From positions 186,001 to 250,000 of the forward strand of contig CM049985.1 in NCBI GenBank assembly GCA_016630955.3: a stretch of DNA of 64,000 bases. The letters are read 5' to 3'. Positions 12,159 through 23,648 of this stretch are shown here, one piece after another; position 1 is the first letter of the stretch, and every line of letters starts with the position of its first letter. This DNA comes from Didymella arachidicola. Lineage: Eukaryota > Ascomycota > Dothideomycetes > Pleosporales > Didymellaceae. Both the position numbers and the translations under genes were made by a program. The notes below the pieces were generated by a model. That model searched no databases and had not been told where the DNA came from. It worked only from the letters and a program-made list of their open reading frames with translations.

Positions 12159-14153
12159 TTAACGGTTCACTGGCGTGCAATTGAGGTATGCATCCAGAGC
12201 ATGAGACTGGCTCTGCACTGGGTCTTGATCTTTCTGCGGAAGCGCCTCGTACGGCAGAGACTGTGTGTCTGGGAGCCTAGGGTTGCGAATGCAGAACGCA
12301 AAGGCGATGAGAGCGAGACAGCCGCAAGCACCGATGATGCAGACAATGCGCTGGAAGTACTTGTACGCCTCGATCGCCATGCCACGCTCCAATGTGCCCG
12401 GGGGAAAGTCAGTGATATATTCCAACGGGGCTTTGAACCACTTATTGGCCGCTGCGTCGTTCAAGCCATGTGCTCGTAACTGCTTAGGCACTACCTGGGA
12501 GATGACCACACCAGATATGGCATCCCCAACGGCACTGCCGATGTTGTACATGGATAGATACAGTCCAGTGACAACGGCAACATGCTGATGGCTAGTAGCA
12601 GCCTGGATACTGGCCTGCGCTGCGTATGGAAAGAAGCCTCCAGCAATGCCGAGCAGGATCTGTGCTCCAATAACACCGCTGTGAGTGCCAACGCCACCGC
12701 GATAATGGATCATCAGTCCAAGGGCGATGAGGAAAAGGCAGGTACCGAACAAAATGAACGGCTTGAGACGTCGTACGCGGTACACGATCATGCCAACGCC
12801 AATGCCTGCCAGAGTCGAGCAAAAGCCGTAGAGATTCACAATGCGATTGGCCGCTTTGTCGCTCTGATTGAAGGCGACTCGAAGCACGAGAAAGAGAAAG
12901 TCTGCCTGACAAGACCAGCCTAGAAGCTATCAGTTTGGCCCAGTATAGAACCGGTACAGCGGCGGGTGCTTACAAAACATAAGGAAGAATCCGATTGCAA
13001 GCGCACCCCACACGGCACGATCCTTGAGCAACTGACAAAATATCAGCGTAAATTCGTTCCCCAGGCTCTCATCATCAACTCACATAGAAAGGCACCATTG
13101 GGTGCGGCGCAATGCTCTCCCAGCGTATCCAGAGGGGAATACAGACAGTGCCAATGACTAACGGGGCAATGAACTTTGGTTGGCCCCACGTCTCTCCGTT
13201 ACCGCTGTTGATGGTGAGAGGCACAAGGAGAAACCCAAAGACACAGATGGTGAGGAGAAGTCCCACCACGTCGAGTTGCCAGAACAGAGCCTTTGTAACT
13301 TCCCAAGCTCCGTGCTTCTGGACCGGGGTCTTGTATAGTTCAAGAATGCCAGACTTTTTTGCCTTACGATTGACCCACCAGAGCGAGGCAAGAAGAGGAA
13401 GGTTGCAGATTGGGTAGATGATACACCAGATCCAGAAGCCGTAGCGCCATGATCCCAGAGATCGGATCCTGCTTAGCACTTCGCCAGCTACCCACGTGTT
13501 GATGACAAAGGGTACGGCTGGAATATAGGAGAAGAAGAGACGAGCTCGAAGAGACGTAGTGTCGGCGACAATGACCTCTAAGATCAGCACGGCCATCGTA
13601 AAGCCGACTTGGTAGATGGCGCTGCCGGTACAGAGCGTTGCAGGATTCTTAGCGGAAGCTTCGATTGCCGAGCCTGATACGAGTAAGGGGAAGAAATCGG
13701 CCATGATGTCTCTCTATACTTACCAACAACGTAGAGAACAACGGAAGCTACGAGCACTTCTATTCTACCAAAGACATCTGCGATCTTGGCCGCCGTAGGC
13801 TTGGCGAGATTAGCCTCCCTCCACTACTCCTTCGCCGAATCAAATACAAAGTCGACACTTACCTGCGTGGCAGCACCGATGACAGCTTTGACAACTGCTA
13901 GAGTGGCAAGCTGTGCATTTGCGTTGAGCGCGTTGCTAGCAATTGACTGGTACGTGGTTCTAAGGGCGTTGTCCAGACCGTACGCCCAGGCAGCGAGCAG
14001 GACGCCAAAGAGGATGAATGCTCGATTAGCGGCCGTGATGTGTTCGGCAGTTGCCTCAATGCGGGCGACTCCTGGCGAGATATTGTCAAAGGAGGCGCGG
14101 TCCGTGTGTGAGGCTGTGCTGAAGCGTGGAGCTTTGTCCTGAGGCTCCATCAT
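12159..14153 (-). CDS. MFS siderophore-iron transporter-like protein
   Basis: Five exons (14153-13863, 13799-13724, 13673-13084, 13031-12974, 12919-12159) with four 50-63 bp introns, all in phase, encode 591 residues. The hydrophilic N-terminus is followed by about 14 membrane segments starting with AFILFGVLLAAWAYGLDNALR. The block TLAVVKAVIGAATQPTAAKI and then ADVFGRIEVLV is characteristic of the Sit1/Arn/Mir siderophore:H+ symporters of the plasma membrane. The substrate siderophore cannot be told from sequence. No siderophore synthetase lies nearby, so it may serve uptake of foreign siderophores. The start is the first of two adjacent Met codons. Confidence 0.88.
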
Positions 14154-14546
14154 AGTGCTTTGGTACTTTGCAATTGCGTTGTGAGATAGAATGAGGGTAG
14201 AAAGGAGAAGGTTGAGCAGGAAAGAGGGGAAGATGCGGGAGAGGTGGAAAAGGAAGTTGCGGTTCCCAGAATCCACCCGCAGTGGCTGCCGCACTCACGG
14301 TGAATACTCTTCCGTTTGCGCCAATATATGACCTGGCTCCGAGATCGCACGCAGCGACCCAAGTCAGAGGCAACTGCATGTGAAAGGCCGAATTGAGCGC
14401 CTGCACAGCGCAAGTGCAGACACGAAGTGAAAGAGAACCTAGGCCTACAATTGATATGCGCATATCGAAGGGAACACATTGAACATCGAACACATGTTTT
14501 GATACCGCAAGCCCGCCACACGACCAAAGCGTTGCCAGAGTAGTCT

Positions 14547-16215
14547 TCATTGAAACCCACTGTCTTTAGCAAGCACATCCCAACCCACAAGCCGCCAGAC
14601 CTCCTTCTTATACCAATCTTCAACATCCTTGTCTTCGACCCTCGCAACGTTCTGCAAAGAGCCAAGTCGAATTGCTGGCGTAGGTTTTGTGAGCACATCA
14701 AGGAATTCATCATCGTCCTTCTCACCGTACATGCAATTGACTAGCGTGCGCTGAAGTCTCTCCTTGGCGACTGGGCTGAGACGGGCTTTCGATGCGGCTG
14801 GGAGGTTCTTGAGACTTAAGGTGCGGTCCAGCTTCTTCTGATTTCGACTGGCGTTGGATGTTTGAGGGTTCATGTGATTTGGCGCAAGACCCATGGCCCG
14901 CTCGAGTACCAAAACAAGAGCCTTGACTTCGAGATGTGTACCAAGCGCTTCCACCTCTCTTTTCCGGATTTCTTCTTCTGATGATGCCGCAGGTATGGGC
15001 TCAAGATCACCTTCCATGGTGCTGCTCCGATGTCGACCGAACGTGCAGTAGAACAACCGTCGGCCCACGCGCTCTAGTAGAAGATAAACGAAGCCATCGA
15101 AGATCTGTTGATGTACTGCGGTGTTCTTTTCAAGGTAGCTAAGGAGAGCGATAAGTAAGTGAGCCAGGGCGCGAGCGGGTACAGACTCCCTGACGGCTTT
15201 CGTGGATACTTTCTCTTTCGTGCTGTTCAACTCAGTTGTCCGTGACAGAGTTTGCTGTGCTGTCTTGCGGGAAACCGACTCAATGGTCACGAGCACCGTC
15301 TTGAACATATCAACCAATTCACAGACGACAAGACCAGAGAGTCGCGGATGGTCAGTGTCTTCAATCAGTTTCGTGAGACCAACGAGCACAGACATGAAGC
15401 CTCGCGCGCAGACTGTCATGGCAAGTGCGAAGTTAGACTTATCTTGATCCAATGATGCCGGTCCAACTATCTGCGCATCTTGTCGCGAGAGCTGCCCATG
15501 TTTGTGAGCAACCAGGCGTATGACCTTGCCTAGAGAGTTCGCAGTCCGGACCAGCGTGAAGCATAGTGTGTCCACGTTCGCACACGAAGTGCGACAGAGC
15601 TTGTGCGTTGTAAACAATGACTCGGTGAGGTTATTGCCTTCTGCCTCATTCATCAGTACATGTGGCATCAAAGTGAGCCACTGAACTCACCTTGCCCCAA
15701 GCTATCGAGAAAATCCATGTCTTCATCGATTTCTTCCTGGGTCTCCGCCACCGAGCGATCGACTGGCTGGTCTCCCTTGAGACGTTTTGGATTTCTTATC
15801 GGAGAAGCTGCGCGCGCCTTGCGTTTCGATGTGTTCATAGCATTGACAGGAGCAAAGTCTGGTGTACAGCTCGCGCGGCTCGTGAGTGAGTGGTTCGAGC
15901 GCTCGAGTCTGGTATTTTCGTTTCGTATTTGGTCGTTCTCCTCTTGCAGTCTCTCGCATTGATTCTTCCAATATGCTACTAGATCGAGGTAGTGTTCTTC
16001 ACTCGGGTGATCAGTATGAGGCGAACCGGGTCGCACTTGGTCCCGTAGCTGTAGGACATAGTCTACATGGTCAGCAGGAGGTCTGAGGTACGAGAGAGGA
16101 ACTCACCTCTGGCCGAAATCCCTGCTGGCTTCGCTCTGATGAGCGCGATCGCTAGCGCAATGTGGGCGCTTGATGGCACGAACGGCTCCGGCGATGGCTG
16201 TGCTCTTGATGGCAT
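14547..16215 (-). CDS. MEI4-like meiotic double-strand-break protein
   Basis: Three exons (16215-16107, 16062-15691, 15640-14547) separated by 44- and 50-bp introns give 524 residues. Exon 1 into exon 2 reads IALAIALIRAKPAGISARDY followed by VLQLRDQV, which matches the N-terminal signature of vertebrate MEI4 as I remember it (ALAIIRSKPAD..SREYTEHL), a partner of REC114 needed to start meiotic recombination. A coiled coil follows (WKNQCERLQEENDQIRNENT) and then a basic nuclear-type patch (SKRKARAASPIRNPKRLK). The long C-terminal helical region has no other recognisable domain. The splice joining GAG-less exon 1 to TAT was chosen because it is the only one that keeps phase. Assignment rests on one motif plus architecture. 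Confidence 0.6.
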
Positions 16216-16526
16216 GATTCTGGTAGATGTCGCGCAAATAGCCGCGAATTGTCAAGGTAAAGTAGGCGGAGCGGTTTGTGAATATGAGAACTGCTGCTGC
16301 TCGAATGGTGACGACGAAAGGCGGGATAGCTGGCGTCGATGCGTGGAGCACCTGGGAACGCCTGGACAGTGACAATGAACAAGCAGTGAGCAGGTTTCGA
16401 GAGTGGCAGCAAGTCTCGTCCAAGGAAAGTGGGGAGAAACGTGGACTGAAGAAGTGGAAGGAGCGGCCGAGGGTCAACCTATCATACACAGCCCACACTC
16501 ATCTACACTACACTACACCCCCGACT

Positions 16527-18199
16527 CTACTCCCCCAGCGCCTTCTGCAGCGCCTGCTCCGCAAGCCTAACCCCCTCACCCGCCAGCTTCTCGGCCTTTC
16601 CATCTCCCCTAACACGCGCAAGACTCTTCTTCTGCTTCATAAGCTCCACCCTCGCATGTAACTGCTCCAACTCGTGCGTGGCCACATTCGTGCGCTGCAC
16701 CCTCGCGCGCGCATACGCGAGTTTCGCCGCGTTGACGTCCCCTTTAAACGTCTCCGCCTCGGCCACGTGCTCGTACACCTGCGCAGCTAGCAGCGCGGCC
16801 TCGAAGACGAGGTCCTGCTTTTCGACCTCGAGTTCGCGGACGGCGAGGTAGTGCTGTTCTGCGACTGGGCGGCTGGTTTCCTCTGCCTGGCCGCCGAGCG
16901 CGGTTTTGGTCGCGATTTGGTAGTCGAGGGCTTGGATGCGGGGAAAGTGCTGGAAGGCGTTGGGCTGGTGGACGAAGGTGCGTTTGTAGTCTGCAAAGGG
17001 CATGCCGGTGACGTGGGTGAATTGGTGCTGTTTTGCTTCGGCGAGGAGGGTGTATGCGCTGATTAGGAGTTGTGTGCGTTGGGGGCCCTCCGGGAGGGAG
17101 TCGGCGTGGGCGTAGCGGCCTGAGGCTACGCTTTCGTAGGCGGATGCGCGGGCTGAGGTGAGATCAGAGGGTGAGGTTAGCATTAGGCCGCGGAACTCGG
17201 GCCAGCCGATGACGGACTCGAGGTCTTCGGCGGGCGAGCTGCGGATGAGGCCCTTGTGCCAGGGCTCGATGCGCTTGTGTGTGAGGTCCTCCTGATGGGA
17301 CAGGAGGATGTTGTTGAGGGCGGCGCGCTCAATGAGGACGCGCGAGCCTTCGAGGAGGTTCTTGACGTCGACTTCGTCCCACAGGAGCGCTCTGTCTCCA
17401 GAGTCGAGCTCCTCCAGGGCTGTCTCGAGCATGGGGCGCTCCTCGAGCGTGACCATCAGGCTCTTGCCTTTCCCGCCTTTTTGCTTGGCCTGGTACTTCA
17501 GTATGTGCTCGAGCAGCCGTGTCGAAGGGCTCTCGATCTCCATGGCGTTGTCGACGATGATGAGCTCGCCCTTGCGGAAGCGGTACGAGAGCGCTGTCCG
17601 CCATGCCAGATCGTAGACCTTCTTCTGCAGCTCGGTGGAAAAGTCGCGCGGCCTGGGTCCGTGGGCAACACCTCCGGACCTGATGGTTGGCGACCTGACG
17701 TCTCCGACACGAGCCCTACCTGAGCCCTTCTGTGGGCGCATCTTTCTTTCTGAACCACGCACCTCCCACCTGTTCTTGGTCGAGGCGGTGCCCAGTCGTG
17801 TCATATCACCCTCATAGACGACGGCGCGGTGGAGGATGTCCTTTCTTGTGGGGAGGAAGAGGTGGTTTGCGGGAAATTCCTCGAATCGCAGGGGCTCGAG
17901 GGAAGGGAACTGGTGGATGGTCGCGAGCACCGTTTGCTCCTCGAGCGGCTTTACGGGCACGAAGGTGTCGCCAGAGGTAGTGATCGGAGAGACGGCGGCT
18001 CTGGAGGATGACGAGGTGGTGATGGTGCGGGCGAAAGAGGACGCGATCGACTTCTATGCTGTCGTTAGAACAGTCCATGGAGGCGTTCCATGGCGCGGCT
18101 CACTGTGCAGCGGGCAGGCAGCGCAGTCTGCCGTATCGACAGCCGGCTCAATTGCTGCGAGACGCCCCGCAGCGGCGCCGATATCCTTGTGGTCGCCAT
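16527..18199 (-). CDS. Mitochondrial ribosomal protein uL4m
   Basis: Exon 1 (18199-18104) encodes a basic, Ser/Arg-rich mitochondrial targeting peptide (MATTRISAPLRGVSQQLSRL). A 50-bp intron (54-103 of 18 kb) with a clear CTAAC branch point precedes exon 2 (18053-16527). The product has 540 residues. The uL4 core is plain: RWEVRGSERKMRPQKGSGRA followed by GGVAHGPRPRDFSTELQKKV. A C-terminal extension of roughly 250 residues, absent from bacterial L4, is helical and typical of fungal uL4m (yeast Yml6 relatives). It is head to head with mL38, suggesting co-expression of two large-subunit proteins. Confidence 0.9.
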
Positions 18200-18347
18200 G
18201 GCGGGCTGTGATGTGCTGGGGCTGTCGTCGCGGAGGTGCTGCGGAGGAAGAAGTTCAGGACGCGTGCACGGACGTCGACATTTCTTCGACGACCGACACC
18301 ACCACGCTCCCCTGCCCGACCTCGTCATCCATCGCCCGACGCTTCAG
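18200..18347. promoter_or_regulatory. Bidirectional promoter for uL4m and mL38
   Basis: Only 148 bp separate the start codons of these two mitochondrial ribosomal protein genes. The shared promoter is inferred from spacing; no specific factor site was identified with confidence. Confidence 0.5.
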
Positions 18348-19741
18348 ATGGCGTCCCTCACGCCGTCAATGCGACAGGTCAGCGCGTGTCTGCGATGCGT
18401 CCGCCAACCTTCCGCCGCCAATGGCGCGCAGCACCGCCTGCTGTCGTCCTCGGCCGCCGCCCGCGAAGAAGTGCAGGCCCAGCCGGCTGCCTCGTCGACG
18501 CCACAGCCTCCGCCGCCCCAGTCCGCTCCAGACGCCGCCACGAAGGAGATTCCGGAATACATGCAGAAATGGGGAATCCTCGATCCGGAGATGGTCGAAA
18601 ACAAGAAGCAGGAGCGCCGTCTGCTGCGGAGAGAAGGCCTCCAACCTGTCGGTTCCCGCCGTCGCCGTGCTGCGCTCCGCATGTCCGCTGTCCGCAAGAC
18701 CGAGGAGATTCCGTTCGAGCAGCTGCCGTACCAATGCTTCCAAGAGGCGCGCAAGTTCTTGCAGGAGGACAGGCAGGAGAAGCTGAGGGAGATCAAGATC
18801 CAGCAAGCGCGCATACAAGCTGCTGAGGCATCCAAGGCTAGCGAGCAGTCGAAAAAGGACAGCATAGCCAGGATGAAGAAGCACTTGCATCAGCTGATCA
18901 TTGAGGCGGACATCAACGACCCCATCGTGAAGAGGAAGTTCGAGGATGGGCAAGGTGTGTAGACTTGATGGGCGTAGAGGAAGCTGGACTGACGATTGCA
19001 GGCGACATGAACAAGCCTATTTACCGCTACCTAGCCGAGCAAAAGTGGCGCAACTACAAGCGCAAGGTCCTGGAGCAGCGTGTCACACAGTTGAGCGTCG
19101 TTCCCGATCTCCTCGGCTCCCTGGACATCACCGCAGACATCGACCTATCTTTCGGGCGCAAGACCATCCCCCCCGGAGAATACGTCGACTCGAACATCAG
19201 CGAGCACATGCCGACCCTGCACGTACAAACCTACACGCCCGACTCGAAACTCGTCACAGTCGCAGTCGTCGACGCCGACGTCCCCGTCCCCGAGACAGAC
19301 AGCTTCACTACACGCTGCCACTTCCTCGCATCCAACATCCTCATCTCACCCACCTCGACCTCCATCCCGCTGCAGCGCATCGCCGAGGACAGCGCCAAAA
19401 TCCCCACCGACAACAAAATCAGCCTCCCTTGGTCCGCACCCTGGGCCCACAAAGGCGCCCCGTACCACCGCCTCGCCATCGTCGTGCTCGAGCAAAAAGA
19501 CGCGCGGAGATTTGACGTCGCGAAGCTCAGCCAGATCAAGCGCGAGGGGTTCAACCTGCGCAACTTCGTTGCGTCGCAGGGCCTGAGGCCGTTGACGGCG
19601 ACCTTGTTCCGGACCAAGTGGGACGAGAGCATGGCGGGCGTGATGCAGCGTGCTGGGTTGGGGGAGCAGGTTGGCGTTGAGTTTAAGAGGAAGAAGGTTG
19701 AGGCGCTGCCGTATAAGAGAAGGACGGAGCGCATGCGTTGA
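18348..19741 (+). CDS. Mitochondrial ribosomal protein mL38 (PEBP-like)
   Basis: Two exons (18348-18954, 19002-19741) around a 47-bp intron encode 448 residues. The first 35 residues look like a mitochondrial presequence. The middle has a charged helical region (EKLREIKIQQARIQAAEAS), and the C-terminal half is a phosphatidylethanolamine-binding-protein fold as in mL38/yeast MrpL35 (PTLHVQTYTPDSKLVTVAVVD, then FVASQGLRPLTATLFRTKWD). In the ribosome mL38 sits at the central protuberance; lipid binding is not expected. The start is the first ATG downstream of the shared promoter with a plausible presequence. Confidence 0.88.
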
Positions 19742-20070
19742 AGGGGGTGGAGATGACGTTGCGTGTGGGAGTAGCGGATGGGTGTAAGTAACTGGTGAGT
19801 GTACTATATACTGCGGTTTGCACAAGTATTATATTGTTCGACGCAAGTTGGTCGCTGGTGGTTGTGATGTGATGTCGGGCTCTGGGGAATGCGATTAGCA
19901 GATCAAGGGTATGTGGTTTGCATCATGCTGCGAGTTTTTATTCCTTGCGCGCTGATCTGTAGCGCTGTCTACACCCTGTCACGTCAAGCGTGAGGTGCTG
20001 CTCATCTGTGTTGGCTCTTATCCGCCACCTGTACACGCCAAACGCCCTTCTCTCGCTACCGTATCGTAAA
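19742..20070. other. Convergent 3' spacer
   Basis: A 329-bp gap between the ends of mL38 and COP9 subunit 5, likely both 3' UTRs. Nothing else seen. Confidence 0.4.
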
Positions 20071-21215
20071 TCAACTCTTCATCTCCACCTCGCGTCCTCT
20101 GGCCTGCTCCCCCTCGCCAAAACTAAACACCTGATCCTTGACCCTCGCAGCCAACAACCCCATCTCCTCCTCCCTTGCAATCTTGCTCCCCGCCCTGCCC
20201 AGCTTCGGCAGCGGATCCTTCTTCGCGTCACCCAGCCCCATGACAGGCGCGCTCTTGAAGCCCTTCCTGGCCGTCTCCTGCGTAATCTTGCGCGCGAGGT
20301 CGCTGATCTGCTTGGTGCCGTAGTCGCGGTTTGTGGTGAGGGGCGAGGCGGAGAGGGTCTGGACCCAGTATTTGTTCCAGAGGGCTTCGAGGAGCTTGGC
20401 GTCGAGGGTGGATTTGTAGTGGGAGATTTCGAGGGGGTAGTAGTGGTTTGCGTGGGCGCCAAAGTCTTCGATTTTGCCGAGCGGGATGGTTTGGGAGGTG
20501 TCGCTTTCTGCGCCGGCGGCGGGCTTGGCTGTGGTTCCGCTGGTGGGCTTGTCCTTGTCGGCCACGTAGCTGTCGGGGAAGGTGCGGAAGCCGCCGATTT
20601 CGACCTTGCCGGCGCTGACGGTGCGGTCGGGGTCGATGACGACGGCGCAGAAGGGGTCGCTGAACTGCTGCTGCGTCTTCTGGGTGTTGACGTCGATGCC
20701 CGAGAGCCAGCAGCCGTAGCCAGGGTGGCTGTGGTACCAGCCGACGGCGTTGTCGAGCTGGCCCTGGTCGCGGGCGCGCTGCAGGAACTCGACCATGTAC
20801 TCGTTTGCCTCGTCCTGGGCGTTGACGCGCGTCTCTGTGCCCTCGACGGGGAGGCGGAAGGCGTCGGTGACGACAAAGGTGTGTGCTTCGATCTTGCCCA
20901 TCATCAGGCCCATGACTTCGAGGCTGCCGCCGGAGCGGGCGTGCATGACCATCTTGAGCAGGGCGACGGCGGAGATGCGGACCGAGGTGAAGTAGTGCGG
21001 GTCGGAGCGCCATGGGTGCGCGGCGTCGAGGGCCTTCTGGGCGGGGACAGAGTACGAGTAGAGGGCGTCTTTGGTGGCATCGACGAGCTGCACCGAGTTC
21101 TCGAGCTCTGGGGGGTTGTTAGTATGGAGCAGGGCGCGGCGTGCGGGGCATGGTTGCAGCTGCAGCAGAAGCAGCGGGTGCCAGACGTACCCCAATTCTT
21201 GAGCGCGGTGCCCAT
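20071..21215 (-). CDS. CSN5: COP9 signalosome subunit 5 (deneddylase)
   Basis: A 25-bp first exon (21215-21191, MGTALKNW) is joined by an 83-bp intron to exon 2 (21107-20071); total 353 residues. The JAMM metalloprotease centre is complete: Glu72 in SLEVMGLMMG, then His134, His136, Ser144 and Asp147 in WYHSHPGYGCWLSGID. This is the catalytic subunit that removes Nedd8 from cullins and so regulates SCF ubiquitin ligases; in fungi it affects development and secondary metabolism. The C-terminal MPN-associated helices are present (KQISDLARKITQETARKGF). The tiny first exon is typical of this gene in filamentous ascomycetes, to my recollection. Confidence 0.95.
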
Positions 21216-21260
21216 GCTGCGCGGCTGTGGAGAGGCGTGTGGTGGAGGGTGTTTGTTGGA

Positions 21261-21300
21261 GTGGACGTTGGCGGGCGTTGGCGGGCGTTGGCGGGCGTTG
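21261..21300. repeat. 10-bp tandem repeat, four units
   Basis: Three exact copies of gcgggcgttg follow one imperfect copy (gtggacgttg). The tract lies 46 bp upstream of the CSN5 start codon, in its promoter or 5' UTR. Confidence 0.9.
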
Positions 21301-21437
21301 GATGAGGCGGGCAGCTCGAGCTCGGGTGGGGCGAGCTGCCGCCTGGTGAAGGGACTACCGCGAAGACAACAACGACGTAGATGATGAATTGGAGAATAAT
21401 GAACAGCAGAGAACACGACACAGCTCCTGTTCTAGTA

Positions 21438-22112
21438 TCATGATCGCTTCCCGCCCTGCTCCTCCCACCCCATCTCCCGATTCATCCTCGCCGCCTCCTC
21501 CTCCATCTTGCTCACCCACCGTCTCGTCAGCTCCTCGTTCTCCCTGCGCAGCCGCCCGCTCTCCTGCTCCGCCATGTTGAGCTGCAGATTCAGCGCGACC
21601 ATCTCGTCCTGGATCTCCTCGACAAACCGGCCCTTGCCCTTGAGCTCCTCCTGCTTGTCCTTGCCGCGCCGCTCCAGGTGCGCGCGGTGCTTCTCCAGCT
21701 GGGCGATGCGCTGCTTCTGCTGCGCGTCCGAGGCCTGCAGGGCGGCGAGGCGGGCGGTGAGTGTGCCGAGCTCCGTCTCGAGGCTTGCGCGCGTCTTTTG
21801 CGTTGCGGCGAGCTCGGAGCGGAGCTGGGCGAGTGCTGCGGGTGTTGCTGTGTCGGGCGGTGCGGGCGAGCTCTTGCCCTTGGTCGGCGGCGCCTTGATG
21901 GTCCTGGTCGAGTCGCTGGCTGTGGGCTCGGCTGGTAGCGAAGCCTGTCGGAGCGCTTGTCTGTCGGCAAGCTTGGTGTCTGCCGCTGGTCACCTCATGG
22001 CCAGCCCGCCGAGTGCGCGAAACTCACATGCGTTGATGTAGACCTCGTGCGCCCGCTCGCGCGCATCACGGGCGTCCAGCGCGGACAGGTACTCGGCGAG
22101 TGGGCTGCTCAT
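21438..22112 (-). CDS. ATG16: Autophagy protein ATG16
   Basis: Exons 22112-22028 and 21979-21438 with a 48-bp intron give 208 residues, the usual size of fungal Atg16. The N-terminal Atg5-interacting motif region reads YLSALDARDARERAHEVYIN and continues across the splice into AYTKLADRQALRQ. A long coiled coil fills the rest (LRSELAATQKTRASLETEL, then MALNLQLNMAEQESGRLRRE and NEELTRRWVSKMEEEAARM). Atg16 bridges Atg12-Atg5 to the phagophore membrane for Atg8 lipidation. The splice acceptor GCAG|AC was chosen because it rebuilds the conserved YTKLAD. It is divergent from mitochondrial IF-3. Confidence 0.9.
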
Positions 22113-22439
22113 GGCGGCAGGTGAAGTAGCGCAGAGTCTCGCGGTGGCTTTGCTGGCTCTCCCAATGTCATAGTGCTGCGCCCGTCTCGTGCGTGCAGGC
22201 CTGCAGGTGTCGCGGAGACGGGCAGGGCAGCGGGAGAGGCTCGGTGCGCTTTGAGCTCCCATTGGTCGGCACCCGTGCCTGCGCTCGAAAAGCTTCAACC
22301 GATCGCATGCCATGCTCGGAGCTGCTCCACCACCATAGCGCTCGACACGGAATCCCTATTGCCTTCTCCGGACCGCCATCGTCTCGTCTCCAATCTCAAC
22401 TCCATCGACCGTCCATTGAACGACTGGCCACAACCCAAC
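22113..22439. promoter_or_regulatory. Bidirectional promoter for ATG16 and mitochondrial IF-3
   Basis: The 327-bp region between divergent start codons must carry both promoters. No specific binding site is asserted. Confidence 0.4.
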
Positions 22440-23231
22440 ATGCCGCCCACCCACCACATCTCCAGCACCTCGCGCGCGCTATACCGCGTCTTCGTCCTCC
22501 CCAACCTCCGCACGCCCTCCTCCACCGGGATCCCCATCCAATTCGCCCCAGCCTTCGCCCCAACCTACGGCCCGCCCTCGATTCCCGTCCCCTCGCCCCT
22601 CTCCCACACCCAAATTCGCCACAAATCCTTCACAAAAAAAGACACGCGCCGCCACGCCCTCACCGACTACTTCACCCTCGACGACGCCATCACCGCCCCG
22701 CGCATCAACCTCGTCGACGCCACGGGCCACTTCACAGAAGACATCCCCACCCTCGACGCCCTGCACTCCTTCAACAAAACAACCCACCACCTCGTCCAAG
22801 TCTCCACCCCGCGCATCGACGAATTCGGCCGCCCAGACCCCGCCCACCGCCCCGTCTGTCGCGTCGTATCCAAAACCGACCTGCGCGCCCAGCATGAGAA
22901 GAAAGTAGAAGCTGCCCGCAAGCAAGCCAAGGGCGTCGTGGGCCCGCCGCAGAAAAACCTCGAGCTGAGCTGGGCGATTGGCGCCGGGGATTTGAAGCAT
23001 CGGATTAGCAAGCTGGAGCAGTTTTTGAGGGAGGGGAGGCGGGTCGAGGTCCTGCTGGGCCCGAAGCAGAAGGGGAGGAAGGCGACGGAGGGCGAGGCAA
23101 AGGGGGTGTTTGAGGCGGTTGTGGGCACTGCGGAGAGATGGGGGGCCAGGGAGGTTAAGCGGGAGGGGGAGGTGGGGAAGGTGGTTACTGTTGTTTTTGA
23201 GGGGAGGGAGAATAAGAAAGGGGGTGAGTGA
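22440..23231 (+). CDS. Mitochondrial translation initiation factor IF-3
   Basis: An intronless gene of 263 residues. A long presequence (to about residue 60) precedes RHALTDYFTLDDAITAPRIN, typical of IF3 N-domains, and a C-domain with KNLELSWAIGAGDLKHRISK and LEQFLREGRRVEVLLGPKQK, the IF3 C-terminal ribosome-binding fold. It corresponds to the mitochondrial IF-3/Aim23 family that keeps the small subunit free and proofreads initiation. The start was placed at the ATG of MPPTHHISSTSRALYRVF, which begins a credible presequence. Further in-frame codons upstream are judged 5' UTR. Confidence 0.85.
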   Translation: MPPTHHISSTSRALYRVFVLPNLRTPSSTGIPIQFAPAFAPTYGPPSIPVPSPLSHTQIRHKSFTKKDTRRHALTDYFTLDDAITAPRINLVDATGHFTEDIPTLDALHSFNKTTHHLVQVSTPRIDEFGRPDPAHRPVCRVVSKTDLRAQHEKKVEAARKQAKGVVGPPQKNLELSWAIGAGDLKHRISKLEQFLREGRRVEVLLGPKQKGRKATEGEAKGVFEAVVGTAERWGAREVKREGEVGKVVTVVFEGRENKKGGE

Positions 23232-23648
23232 GTGCGTGTGGAGGAGAGAGGGACCATGTTTCCTGGGAATCCGAGAAGAACAGATGCAAGCCCTGGCTTG
23301 TAAGCAGTCCGCGTGTCGAGCCGCGGATGGTGCAGCAGGCTTGAGCACGGCGCTGGACGTATCCGCAGTCCTTGCGTACTCGAGCACCCGCTGTACGCTA
23401 GCGTCGCTGTATGATACTGTAGACAGATAGGTACCAATAATAAGATCTCAAATGCAAGCAGAACCCGTATTTTAGAAATGTTGCTTGCGCATCTGTTCCC
23501 TACCCAGATCTATATCGTCGACATTGTGCTACCATCACATCCATGTAAAAAGGACTTCCACCACCAACGCCAATCCATGCAAGTCATCCCTCGTCCCAGA
23601 AGCCCTGCTCCTGATCTCGCTCTACTCTTTTCTCAACTCCCTTCTAGC
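23232..23648. other. Convergent 3' spacer
   Basis: 417 bp between convergent IF-3 and DnaJ genes with no credible coding sequence; likely 3' UTRs. Confidence 0.4.

Noticed and set aside
19990..21384. 464-codon frame on the plus strand
   Set aside because: Antisense to CSN5, whose complete JAMM motif proves the other strand.
22479..23437. Two long minus-strand frames over the IF-3 gene
   Set aside because: Shadows of a GC-rich coding sequence; translation is compositionally extreme.
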